This document shows positions 1 through 7,940 of a DNA stretch of 64,000 nucleotides, one piece after another. Every line of letters begins with the position of its first letter. Position 1 is the first letter of the stretch. Below the pieces are notes generated by a model that was given only the letters and a program-made list of their open reading frames with translations, was not told where the DNA came from and did no database searches. The translations under genes and the position numbers were made by a program. This stretch comes from Streptomyces sp. R21 (GTDB taxonomy: Bacteria > Actinomycetota > Actinomycetes > Streptomycetales > Streptomycetaceae): positions 7,481,001-7,545,000 of the forward strand of contig NZ_CP163435.1 in assembly GCF_041051975.1 (NCBI RefSeq). The letters are read 5' to 3'.

Positions 1-1
1 C

Positions 2-352
<351 letters not shown>

Positions 353-422
353 CAGCGGCAGCGGTACGAGTACGGTGCGGGGCCCCGGCTGCGGGGTCCC
401 GCACACTGGGATACTGCGTCCC

Positions 423-932
423 ATGAGCATGGATCACCAGCCGGGAAACGTGGAGCAACAGCCCGCCGTCACCGCGTCGTTGCAGGTGGGCGACAAGGAC
501 GAGGCCCTGGAGGAGCGGCTCGACGACGAGCTGACTGCCTTCAACGCACAGGCGACCGGCGCCGGTACGCCGACCCCTCTCTCGGTCCGTGTCACCGACG
601 ACGCGGGCGAACTCGTCGGTGGACTCACCGCCTGGATCTGGGGCGGCTGCTGCGCCGTCGACATGCTGTGGGTGCGTGCGGACCAACGGCACGCGGGCTG
701 GGGAAGCAGGCTGCTGACCGCGGCCGAGGAGGAGGCCGCCCGGCGCGGCTGCACCGAGGCGATCGTGTCGTCCTTCACCTTCCAGGCCCCGGACTTCTAC
801 CGCGGCCACGGCTATCGCGAGACGGGCCGCACCGAGGGCATCCCGGGCGGCCACCAGGACGTGCACCTGCACAAGCTGCTGGCGCCCGCGGAAGGTCAGC
901 CCCCGCCCCGCGCTCCGCGCCCCGCCCGTTAG
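423..932 (+). CDS. GNAT family N-acetyltransferase
   Basis: A 169-residue protein with a GNAT fold. The acetyl-CoA binding region is visible as LWVRADQRHAGWGSRLL followed by a helix of the type AAEEEAARRGC, and the C-terminal part has FYRGHGYRETGR, the usual GNAT beta6/beta7 region. The fold is used by acetyl-CoA dependent acyltransferases; the substrate cannot be told. I chose ATG at 423; ATG at 429 is a near-equal alternative and neither has a strong ribosome binding site. It lies between a secreted protease and a GH101 gene and shows no obvious link to them. Confidence 0.85.
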   Translation: MSMDHQPGNVEQQPAVTASLQVGDKDEALEERLDDELTAFNAQATGAGTPTPLSVRVTDDAGELVGGLTAWIWGGCCAVDMLWVRADQRHAGWGSRLLTAAEEEAARRGCTEAIVSSFTFQAPDFYRGHGYRETGRTEGIPGGHQDVHLHKLLAPAEGQPPPRAPRPAR

Positions 933-949
933 TCCAACTCCTGCCCCTC

Positions 950-961
950 CTTTGTCCATGG
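950..961 (+). promoter_or_regulatory. Candidate shared operator upstream of GH101 gene
   Basis: The 12-mer CTTTGTCCATGG lies about 62 bases before the GH101 start. The same 12 bases occur on the minus strand upstream of the GH35 gene (5905 to 5894). The match is seen in the sequence. That it is a binding site for the AraC-type regulator encoded beside the GH35 gene is inference. Confidence 0.4.
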
Positions 962-1023
962 GCGCCCGCGCCCCCGGCGGCGCAAGGTGACGTGCACCGA
1001 ACGCCGCCTTGAGGAGGAGCGTC

Positions 1024-4000
1024 TTGCAGCCGTCAGACACGTTCGCCCCCAGCCGCAGAGCCGTCGTCGCGGGGACCGCCGCGGCCGGGATCGGGGCCGT
1101 ACTCGGCGTCGCCGGTACCGCCTCGGCGGCCCCCGGCGAGGAAGCCGTGATCCGCTCCGACGCCCTCGACGTCCGCGTGGCCACCGGCTTCCCGCGGATC
1201 GTCTCCTACACCGACCGTGCCACCGGTGCCGTCCTGCACGGCCAGGAGGACGAGATCACGGCCATCCTGATCGACGGCACCCCGCGCACCCCCGCGGTCA
1301 CCTCGACGATGCCCGGCGATGACACGGCCGCCTACCGCCTCGCCTTCGACGGCGGCACCACCATCGACGTGGAGATCGCTGTGACGGGCCGTCAGGTCCT
1401 CTGGCGCGTCACGCGGATCGCCGACACCACCGCCCTGCCCGTCGGCACCCTGCAGATCCCCGGCCTCGCCCTGCTCTCCGTGCGCAGTGACCAGCCCGGC
1501 GCCCAACTGCTCGCCGCCCGCATCCAGTTGGACAAGGCGAAGAGCGGCGACACCCTCGTCGTACCGGCCGCGGACACCCCGGCCGAGGCCCCCACCGGAT
1601 GCGCGTACGCCGTCGTCGCGCACGCCGGGCTCGGCGGCGCCGTCGAGACGAACACCGTGTACGACAAGCCGGACAGCGCGGCGGGCACCACCTGGGAGAA
1701 CGGCCGGCTCTGGCGGCAGACGGTCCGGGCGGACGGCTACGTCAAGGCGCAGCTCTCCCCGGGCCAGTGGACCCACCGCGCGGCGACCGCCTCCGACACG
1801 GAGCCGCTGCCGTACGCAACGGTGATCGTGACCGGTGACCGGGGCGGCGACGGCGTCGTCGACTGGCAGGACGCCGCGATCGCCTTCCGCGACATCATGG
1901 TGACCCCGCTCGGCGCCGACGAGCAGTACCTGAGGGTCGTCCCGCACATCCCCTTCAACTTCGCCTCGCAGGCGACCAATCCGTTCCTCGCCACCCTCGA
2001 CAACGTCAAGCGGATCTCCCTGGCGACCGACGGGCTGCGGCAGTTCACCCTCCTGAAGGGCTACCAGTCCGAGGGCCACGACTCCGCGCACCCCGACTAC
2101 GCGGGCAACCACAACAAGCGCGCGGGCGGCCTCGACGACCTCAACACCCTGGTCAGGGAAGGCCGGAAGTGGAACAGCGACTTCGCCGTCCACGTCAACG
2201 CCACCGAGTCCTATCCCGTCGCCCACGCCTTCTCCGAGACCCTCGTCGACAAGACCGACGAGCAGTGGGACTGGCTCGACCAGAGCTACCGCATCGACCA
2301 GCGCCGGGACCTGGTCTCCGGTGACATCGTCAAGCGCTTCGCCGACCTGCGCGCGGAGGCCGATCCCGCCCTCAACTCCCTCTACATCGACGTCTTCCGC
2401 GAGTCCGGCTGGACCTCCGACCGCCTCCAGCGCGCCCTGCGCGAACAGGGCTGGCACGTCACCTCCGAGTGGGCCCACGGCCTGGAGCGCTCCTCCCTGT
2501 GGTCGCACTGGGCGACCGAGACCGACTACGGCCCCGACACCTCCCGCGGCATCAACTCCCGGCTGATCCGCTTCGTCCGCAACCACCAGAAGGACGTCTT
2601 CGCCGACAAGTGGCCGACCCTGCTGGGCATCGCCCGCATGGGCAACTTCGAGGGCTGGACCGGCAAGACCGACTGGACCTACTTCCACGACCTGATCTGG
2701 ACCGACTCACTGCCCGCCAAGTACCTCCAGGCGTACCCGATCAAGACCTGGGGCGAGCACGAGATCACCTTCTTCGGACAGGGCGCGACCTCCGTGTCCG
2801 ACGCCGACGGCACCCGTCGCATCACCACCGACGGACGGCTCGTCTACGCCGACGGCACCTATCTCCTGCCCTGGGAACCCCGCAGGGCCACCAAGCTGTA
2901 CCACTACAACCCCCGGGGCGGCAGCACCAGTTGGCGACTCCCGCGCGCCTGGGAGGGCCTGTCCCGGGTGGCCCTGTACCGGCTCACCGACCAGGGACGG
3001 GTGTTCCTGAAGTACGTCCCCGTCGGCGGCGGCAGCGTCACCCTCGACGCGGCTCCGAAGCAGCCGTACGTCCTCTACCGCACCCGAGTCCCCGAAGCCC
3101 CCGACCCCTCCTGGGGCCAGGCGACCCCACTGCACGACCCGGGCTTCAACTCCGGCTCCCTGAAGGGCTGGACGGTCGGCGGACCCGCCTCCGTGCAGCT
3201 GAGCGGACTCGGCGATTACGAGCTGGTGATCGCCTCCGGCGGCGCCGCACGGGTCGGCCGGCGCCTGACTCGCCTCGCCCCCGGCACCTACGCCGCCTCC
3301 GTCCAGGTCGAGGTGGGGGAGAAGGCCGGCGACACCCGCAGGGCCGCGCTGGAGATCCGTACCGCCGACGGGGTCACGGCCGTCAACTGGACCGAGACGT
3401 CCACCTCGGGCAACTACGTCGCCGCCGACCGCAAGCACGGCACCCGATTCCAGCGGATGTTCACCTGGTTCACCGTGCCCGAGGGCGGCGGCCCCGTCGA
3501 CCTCACGCTGCGCGCCGACGCCGGGCGGGCCCGCGTGCGCTTCGACAACCTGCGCGTCGTGCCCGCGCGGCGCTCGACGAAGCAAGGCGCCCTCGTCTTC
3601 GAGGACTTCGAGAACGTCCCCCAGGGCTGGGGCCTCTTCGTGAAGGGCGACGCGGGCGGCGCCACCGACCCGCGCACCCACATCGCCCAGCGGCACGCGA
3701 CCTTCACCCAGCGCGGCTGGAACGGCAAGGCCATCGACGACATCATCGACGGCTCCGAATCCCTCAAGTCCCGGGGCGAGAACGACGGTCTGGTCTACCG
3801 GACCGTGCCGCACACCGTCCGCTTCCGGCCGGGCACCCGCTACCGGGTCACCTTCCGCTACGAGAACGAGAAGGCCGGACAGTACGCCTGGATCACCGCC
3901 GTCGACACCCCCGCCACCCGTGAGCTGGACCGCCGGGACCTCCCGGCGGCCACCGAACCCACCGAACTGGCCTACGAGTTCACCGCTCCCGACAAGGGCG

Positions 4001-4086
4001 AGGCCTGGGTGGGCCTGCGCAAGACCGGCGACGACGGCACCGCGGAGTTCGCACTCGACTCCTTCGAGGTCGTCGAGGTCCCCTGA
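1024..4086 (+). CDS. Secreted GH101 endo-alpha-N-acetylgalactosaminidase
   Basis: A 1020-residue exported glycosidase. It has a Tat-type signal (SRRAVVAG then a hydrophobic stretch to TASAAPGEE). The central region resembles GH101, which releases Gal-beta-1,3-GalNAc from Ser/Thr O-glycans. Asp456 in LYIDVFRES and Glu482 in VTSEWAHG are the candidate catalytic nucleophile and acid/base by family pattern. The C-terminal third carries two galactose-binding-like beta-sandwich modules (about residues 700-850 and 860-1020). TTG at 1024 is favoured over the in-frame TTG at 1009 because GGAGGAG at 1012-1018 sits just before it. The 3' end overlaps the convergent GH35 gene by 115 bases. GH101 is best known in mucin degraders, so its presence here is notable. 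Confidence 0.85.
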   Translation: MQPSDTFAPSRRAVVAGTAAAGIGAVLGVAGTASAAPGEEAVIRSDALDVRVATGFPRIVSYTDRATGAVLHGQEDEITAILIDGTPRTPAVTSTMPGDDTAAYRLAFDGGTTIDVEIAVTGRQVLWRVTRIADTTALPVGTLQIPGLALLSVRSDQPGAQLLAARIQLDKAKSGDTLVVPAADTPAEAPTGCAYAVVAHAGLGGAVETNTVYDKPDSAAGTTWENGRLWRQTVRADGYVKAQLSPGQWTHRAATASDTEPLPYATVIVTGDRGGDGVVDWQDAAIAFRDIMVTPLGADEQYLRVVPHIPFNFASQATNPFLATLDNVKRISLATDGLRQFTLLKGYQSEGHDSAHPDYAGNHNKRAGGLDDLNTLVREGRKWNSDFAVHVNATESYPVAHAFSETLVDKTDEQWDWLDQSYRIDQRRDLVSGDIVKRFADLRAEADPALNSLYIDVFRESGWTSDRLQRALREQGWHVTSEWAHGLERSSLWSHWATETDYGPDTSRGINSRLIRFVRNHQKDVFADKWPTLLGIARMGNFEGWTGKTDWTYFHDLIWTDSLPAKYLQAYPIKTWGEHEITFFGQGATSVSDADGTRRITTDGRLVYADGTYLLPWEPRRATKLYHYNPRGGSTSWRLPRAWEGLSRVALYRLTDQGRVFLKYVPVGGGSVTLDAAPKQPYVLYRTRVPEAPDPSWGQATPLHDPGFNSGSLKGWTVGGPASVQLSGLGDYELVIASGGAARVGRRLTRLAPGTYAASVQVEVGEKAGDTRRAALEIRTADGVTAVNWTETSTSGNYVAADRKHGTRFQRMFTWFTVPEGGGPVDLTLRADAGRARVRFDNLRVVPARRSTKQGALVFEDFENVPQGWGLFVKGDAGGATDPRTHIAQRHATFTQRGWNGKAIDDIIDGSESLKSRGENDGLVYRTVPHTVRFRPGTRYRVTFRYENEKAGQYAWITAVDTPATRELDRRDLPAATEPTELAYEFTAPDKGEAWVGLRKTGDDGTAEFALDSFEVVEVP

Positions 4087-5861
4087 GAGGTCTTCCCAAG
4101 CTCCGGGGCCTCCTGAAGCCCCGGAGACTGCTGAGGCTCCGGAGCCTGCTGGAGCTCCAGCACCCACACCTCGTTGGCGCCCTCCCGCAGCACGGGCCCC
4201 GGAACGTACAGGCTCGTCTGTGGGCCCGCCGACCAGTAGCGGCCCAGGTTGAACCCGTTGATCCACACGAACCCCCGCGTCCAGCCCGGGAGTTCGAGCA
4301 GGGCGTCCCCGGCGCCCGACACCGTGACGGTGCCGCGGTACAGGCCGGGGGCGCCGCCCTCGGGCAGTACGCCGAAGGGCACCTCCTCGACCCCGGCGTC
4401 GAACGCGTCCAGGCGCAGCCCCCGCGCCCGCACGCCGTGCAGATACTGCCGCTCGTGCAGCACACCCCCGGCGATGCCCTTCGACTCGCCGGTGCGCGGC
4501 CCGTAGTTGACCCTCCCCAGCGACTCCACCCACAGCTCCACCCGCGCGGGCCCCGTGACAGGCTCCTTGAGCTCGGCCGCGTCCTCGGTCAGCACCCCGG
4601 CCGCGACCCCGTCGACGTACACCGTCGCGAGATCCCGCAGTCCGCGCACGGTCAGCGGATACGGCTGCCGCGGTCCGGGCACCTCGAACGTGTAGCGGAC
4701 CAGACCCCGGTCCACGTCCAGCTCCTCGAAGGTCGGCGGGACGGGGTGCACGGCGTCCGGACCGCCGAGCGTGTCCAGTACGGCGTCCAGGGGCGCCCAC
4801 GCGGTGAGTTCGACCGCGGCGGACGCGTCCAGCACGGGCGGGGCGGGCGGCACGTCGGGCAGCGGGCCGTCGGCGTACGCGGCGAGGACCTCGCGGAAGT
4901 GCCAGAACTTCTCGGTGGCGCGCCCGAGTTCGTCGATCGGCGCGTCGTAGTCGTAGGAGGTCACGTCCGGCTCCAGCGGGCCGTCGTGCAGCGCCCCGCC
5001 GCCCCGGTTGGCCCCCGCCCAGCCCGCGAAGTTCGTGCCCCCGTGCGCCATGTAGAGGTTGACGGAGGCCCCGCACTCCAGGATCTCCCGCAGCGCGTCC
5101 GCCGCGTCCCGGGCGTCCCGTACGACATGGTCGGCGCCCCAGTGGTCGAACCAGCCGCACCAGAACTCCATGCACATCAGCGGACCTTCGGGCCGGTGCC
5201 GGCGCAGCGTCTCGAAGCCCGCGCGCGCGTCGGAGCCGAAGTTCGCGGTCGCCAGGATCCCGGGAATCGAACCGCCGGTGAGCATGTGGTCCTCGGGCCC
5301 GTCCGAGGTGAACAGCGGGACACCCACCCCCTGCGCGCGCAGCAGGTCGGCCAGCCACCGCAGATACACCTGGTCCGAGCCGTAGCTGCCGTACTCGTTC
5401 TCGACCTGCACCATGATCACCGGACCGCCACGGCCGAACTGCCGCGGCACGATCTCCCGCAGCAGCCGCCCGAACCAGCGCTCCACATGCGCCAGATACC
5501 GCTCGTCCCGCGTACGCACCCGGGCGCCCAGCTCACCGGTCAGCCAGTGCGGCAGCCCGCCGTTCTCCCACTCGGCGCAGATGTACGGCCCCGGCCGCAC
5601 GATCGCCCACAGCCCGGCGTTCCGCGCCGCGTCCAGGAAGCGGCCCAGCTGCTCCACCTCCCGGAAGTCGCCCGGACGCGGCTCGTGGAGGTTCCACGGA
5701 ACGTATGTCTCCACACAGTTGAGGCCCATCGCCCGCAGCATCCCGAGCCGGTGCCCCCACTGCTCCTCGTGCACCCGGAAGTAGTGCAGCGCGCCGGACA
5801 GCAGCCGCACCGGCCGCCCGTCCAGCAGAAAATCCGTGTCCCCCACCGTGAACTCGCTCAT
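3972..5861 (-). CDS. GH35 beta-galactosidase
   Basis: A 629-residue glycoside hydrolase family 35 enzyme that removes non-reducing beta-galactose. Family signatures are clear: GPYICAEWENGG, QVENEYGSYG with the acid/base Glu156, and MEFWCGWFDHWG with the nucleophile Glu232. A jelly-roll C-terminal part follows (YLHGVRARGL, WINGFNLGRYW). There is no signal peptide, so it is probably cytoplasmic. ATG at 5861 follows GGTGGGCGC; an in-frame ATG 36 bases upstream is possible. The last 40 or so residues are a Ser/Gln/Pro-rich tail that overlaps the 3' end of the convergent GH101 gene, so tail length is set by where the frame happens to close. It could process the disaccharide released by GH101. Confidence 0.93.
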   Translation of the reverse strand: MSEFTVGDTDFLLDGRPVRLLSGALHYFRVHEEQWGHRLGMLRAMGLNCVETYVPWNLHEPRPGDFREVEQLGRFLDAARNAGLWAIVRPGPYICAEWENGGLPHWLTGELGARVRTRDERYLAHVERWFGRLLREIVPRQFGRGGPVIMVQVENEYGSYGSDQVYLRWLADLLRAQGVGVPLFTSDGPEDHMLTGGSIPGILATANFGSDARAGFETLRRHRPEGPLMCMEFWCGWFDHWGADHVVRDARDAADALREILECGASVNLYMAHGGTNFAGWAGANRGGGALHDGPLEPDVTSYDYDAPIDELGRATEKFWHFREVLAAYADGPLPDVPPAPPVLDASAAVELTAWAPLDAVLDTLGGPDAVHPVPPTFEELDVDRGLVRYTFEVPGPRQPYPLTVRGLRDLATVYVDGVAAGVLTEDAAELKEPVTGPARVELWVESLGRVNYGPRTGESKGIAGGVLHERQYLHGVRARGLRLDAFDAGVEEVPFGVLPEGGAPGLYRGTVTVSGAGDALLELPGWTRGFVWINGFNLGRYWSAGPQTSLYVPGPVLREGANEVWVLELQQAPEPQQSPGLQEAPELGKTSQGTSTTSKESSANSAVPSSPVLRRPTQASPLSGAVNS

Positions 5862-5893
5862 GCGCCCACCTTCACCCCTGGCGAAGGCCCCGT

Positions 5894-5905
5894 CCATGGA
5901 CAAAG
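5894..5905 (-). promoter_or_regulatory. Candidate shared operator upstream of GH35 gene
   Basis: Minus-strand CTTTGTCCATGG, identical to 950-961 upstream of the GH101 gene. Here it overlaps a perfect 10-bp palindrome GTCCATGGAC (5892-5901). It lies in the 106-base divergent interval between the GH35 gene and the AraC-type regulator gene, 33 bases from the GH35 start, a position suited to control of either gene. The regulatory role is inferred. Confidence 0.45.
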
Positions 5906-5967
5906 ATCGGCACTGATTGGACGCAGCACACACCCCACGACCACCGGGCAGGACGGGAGGAAACCGG

Positions 5968-6852
5968 ATGTACCACACCTGGATGCGGTATTTCACTCCC
6001 GGCCCCGCCCACCACCGGCTCGGCCTCGCCTGCCTCGGCGTCGGCCTGCAGTACGGGGAACTGCCCACCGTCGGACCGCGCACCCTCGACCACCACGTCG
6101 CCGTCGTCATCAGCGCGGGCGGCGGCTGGTTCCAGGGCCCCGACGGGCGCCGCCAGAAGGTCACCGCACCCGCCCTGATCTGGCTCGTCCCCGGCGTCCC
6201 GCACCACTACGGCCCCGACCCCGGCTGGGACGAGTGCTTCGTCGACTTCACCGGGCCCGCCACAGCCACGTACACCGAACTCGGCTACATCGAACCCGAC
6301 CGGCCCGTCGTCCCCCTCTCCGACGCCGCGGGCGCCCGCGCCACCGTCGGCCGCATCGCCCGCGCCGCCCGCCGCGGCAACCCCCTCCTCGAAGTCGAGA
6401 CCGGAGCCGCCGTCCACGAACTGCTCGTCGTGCTGCGCCGCGCCCGCTCCGACACCGCCCCCGACGGCCACCAGGTCCTCCAGGCCCTCGCCCGCGACGC
6501 CTTCAAGCCACTGTCCGTCGCCGAACACGCGGCCCTGCACGGCATGACCCCCGCCGAACTGCGCGCCGCCGTCCGCCGCGGCGCCGGATGCAGCCCCAAG
6601 GACTACCTCCTCGGCATCCGCCTCGGCCGCGCCAAGGAACTCCTCGCCGCCACCGAACTCCCCGTTGCCGCCGTCGCCCGCCGCGTCGGCTACGACGACC
6701 CCGCCTACTTCTCCCGCCTGTTCAACCGCCGCGTCGGCATGGCCCCGGTCCGCTTCCGCGCCCAGCAGGGCCGCACCGTCCCCGGCGGCTGGAGCAACCG
6801 CATCCCCGATCCGGACGATCCGCCGATGATCGAGCGCCCGCCCGACCCGTAG
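5968..6852 (+). CDS. AraC family transcriptional regulator
   Basis: A 294-residue regulator with an N-terminal cupin-type sensor (about 1-160; WLVPGVPHHY is typical of sugar-responsive members) and a C-terminal AraC DNA-binding domain (about 190-285; the second helix-turn-helix reads VAAVARRVGYDDPAYFSRLF, followed by GMAPVRFR). ATG at 5968 follows GGGAGG. It is transcribed divergently from the GH35 gene, the standard arrangement for a local activator of glycosidase genes. It probably senses galactose or an O-glycan disaccharide, but the ligand is inferred from context. Confidence 0.92.
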   Translation: MYHTWMRYFTPGPAHHRLGLACLGVGLQYGELPTVGPRTLDHHVAVVISAGGGWFQGPDGRRQKVTAPALIWLVPGVPHHYGPDPGWDECFVDFTGPATATYTELGYIEPDRPVVPLSDAAGARATVGRIARAARRGNPLLEVETGAAVHELLVVLRRARSDTAPDGHQVLQALARDAFKPLSVAEHAALHGMTPAELRAAVRRGAGCSPKDYLLGIRLGRAKELLAATELPVAAVARRVGYDDPAYFSRLFNRRVGMAPVRFRAQQGRTVPGGWSNRIPDPDDPPMIERPPDP

Positions 6853-6863
6853 GGTGGACGCCC

Positions 6864-7196
6864 ATGACCACCAGCAACAACCACGCCGTCGACCCCGCCG
6901 TCCGCGCCGAACTCGCCCGGCTGCGCGACAGCATCGACAACATCGACGCCGCCGTCGTCCACATGCTCGCCGAGCGCTTCAAGTGCACCCAGCAGGTCGG
7001 CCACCTCAAGGCCAACCACGCACTGCCGCCCGCCGATCCGGACCGCGAGGCCCAGCAGATCGCCCGGCTGCGCAGCCTCGCCGAGAACGCCAAACTCGAC
7101 CCGGCCTTCGCGGAGAAACTCCTCAACTTCATCATCGCCGAGGTCATCCGCCACCACGAACGCATCGCGGACGACACCGCGACCCCCGGCGAGTGA
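6864..7196 (+). CDS. AroQ-type chorismate mutase
   Basis: A 110-residue all-helical chorismate mutase that converts chorismate to prephenate for Phe and Tyr synthesis. The AroQ pattern RLRDSIDNIDAAVVHMLAER, then Lys in QQVGHLKAN, and FIIAEVIRHHERI near the end are clear. It is cytoplasmic with no regulatory domain. The start lies 11 bases after the stop of the AraC-type gene, so the two may be cotranscribed, though no functional link is apparent. Confidence 0.93.
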   Translation: MTTSNNHAVDPAVRAELARLRDSIDNIDAAVVHMLAERFKCTQQVGHLKANHALPPADPDREAQQIARLRSLAENAKLDPAFAEKLLNFIIAEVIRHHERIADDTATPGE

Positions 7197-7333
7197 CAAC
7201 GCCGGTACCGGGGGAGTGACAGCGCGCCCTTCGGCGTGCATCCTTCGCTGAGCACTCCTTGTCAGGCCGTGAGCACACGCCGTGAGGCGGTCCGGGCTTA
7301 AGCTGGTTTGTCCAAACGAGGGGACGTCGGGCA

Positions 7334-7861
7334 ATGCCGTCGGATGCCAAGATCCTCATCGTCGACGACCATGAGGACACGCTGTACGCGCTGGAAAGCG
7401 CCCTGACCCCGCTCGGCTACCTCGTGGCCCGGGCGACCAGCGGCGACGATGCGCTCAAGGAAGTCCTGCGCGGCCAGGTGGGGCTGCTCCTGCTCGACGT
7501 CCGCATGCCCGGCGTCAGCGGCCTCGAGGTCGTCCGCTATATGCGGCGTCTGGAGCAGACCCAGCACATCCCCGTCCTCCTGCTCACCGGCTTCGGCCCG
7601 GACACCCGGCTCACCACCACCGCCTTCCGCCTCGGCGTCGCCGACCTGATCATGAAACCCATAGACCCGTGGACCCTGCGCACCAAGGTCCGCTACCTCT
7701 ACGACGCCCACCAGCGCCAGCAGGCCATGGAACGCGAACTGCGCGAACTGCGTGCGCTGGTGAGGGAACGGACCCCACACCCCGTCCTGGAGCACCCCGA
7801 CGCCCGCGTCCCCTTTCAGCGAGAAGCCCGCAACGGAAAGCTGAAACAGGATCGGACGTAA
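7334..7861 (+). CDS. Orphan single-domain response regulator
   Basis: A 175-residue protein with a receiver domain (about 6-125): acidic pair VDDHED, phospho-acceptor Asp in LLLLDVRMPG, Thr in LLLTGFG and Lys in LIMKPID. There is no recognisable DNA-binding output domain; the remaining 50 residues are charged and start with a likely helix (QQAMERELRELRALV). No histidine kinase gene is adjacent, so its partner is unknown. It may act by protein-protein contact. Confidence 0.9.
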   Translation: MPSDAKILIVDDHEDTLYALESALTPLGYLVARATSGDDALKEVLRGQVGLLLLDVRMPGVSGLEVVRYMRRLEQTQHIPVLLLTGFGPDTRLTTTAFRLGVADLIMKPIDPWTLRTKVRYLYDAHQRQQAMERELRELRALVRERTPHPVLEHPDARVPFQREARNGKLKQDRT

Positions 7862-7940
7862 ACAGCGGCAGAGACAAGGACATAAGGCGCATAGAGGTCA
7901 GCCTCTGTGCCCTGTCCGAGCCATCGGGCAGCATGGCCCC

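Noticed and set aside
2707-5358. Long minus-strand frame (883 codons) across GH101 and GH35
   Set aside because: It switches between antisense of GH101 and a wrong frame of GH35, has no recognisable domain and is very Arg/Gly-rich.
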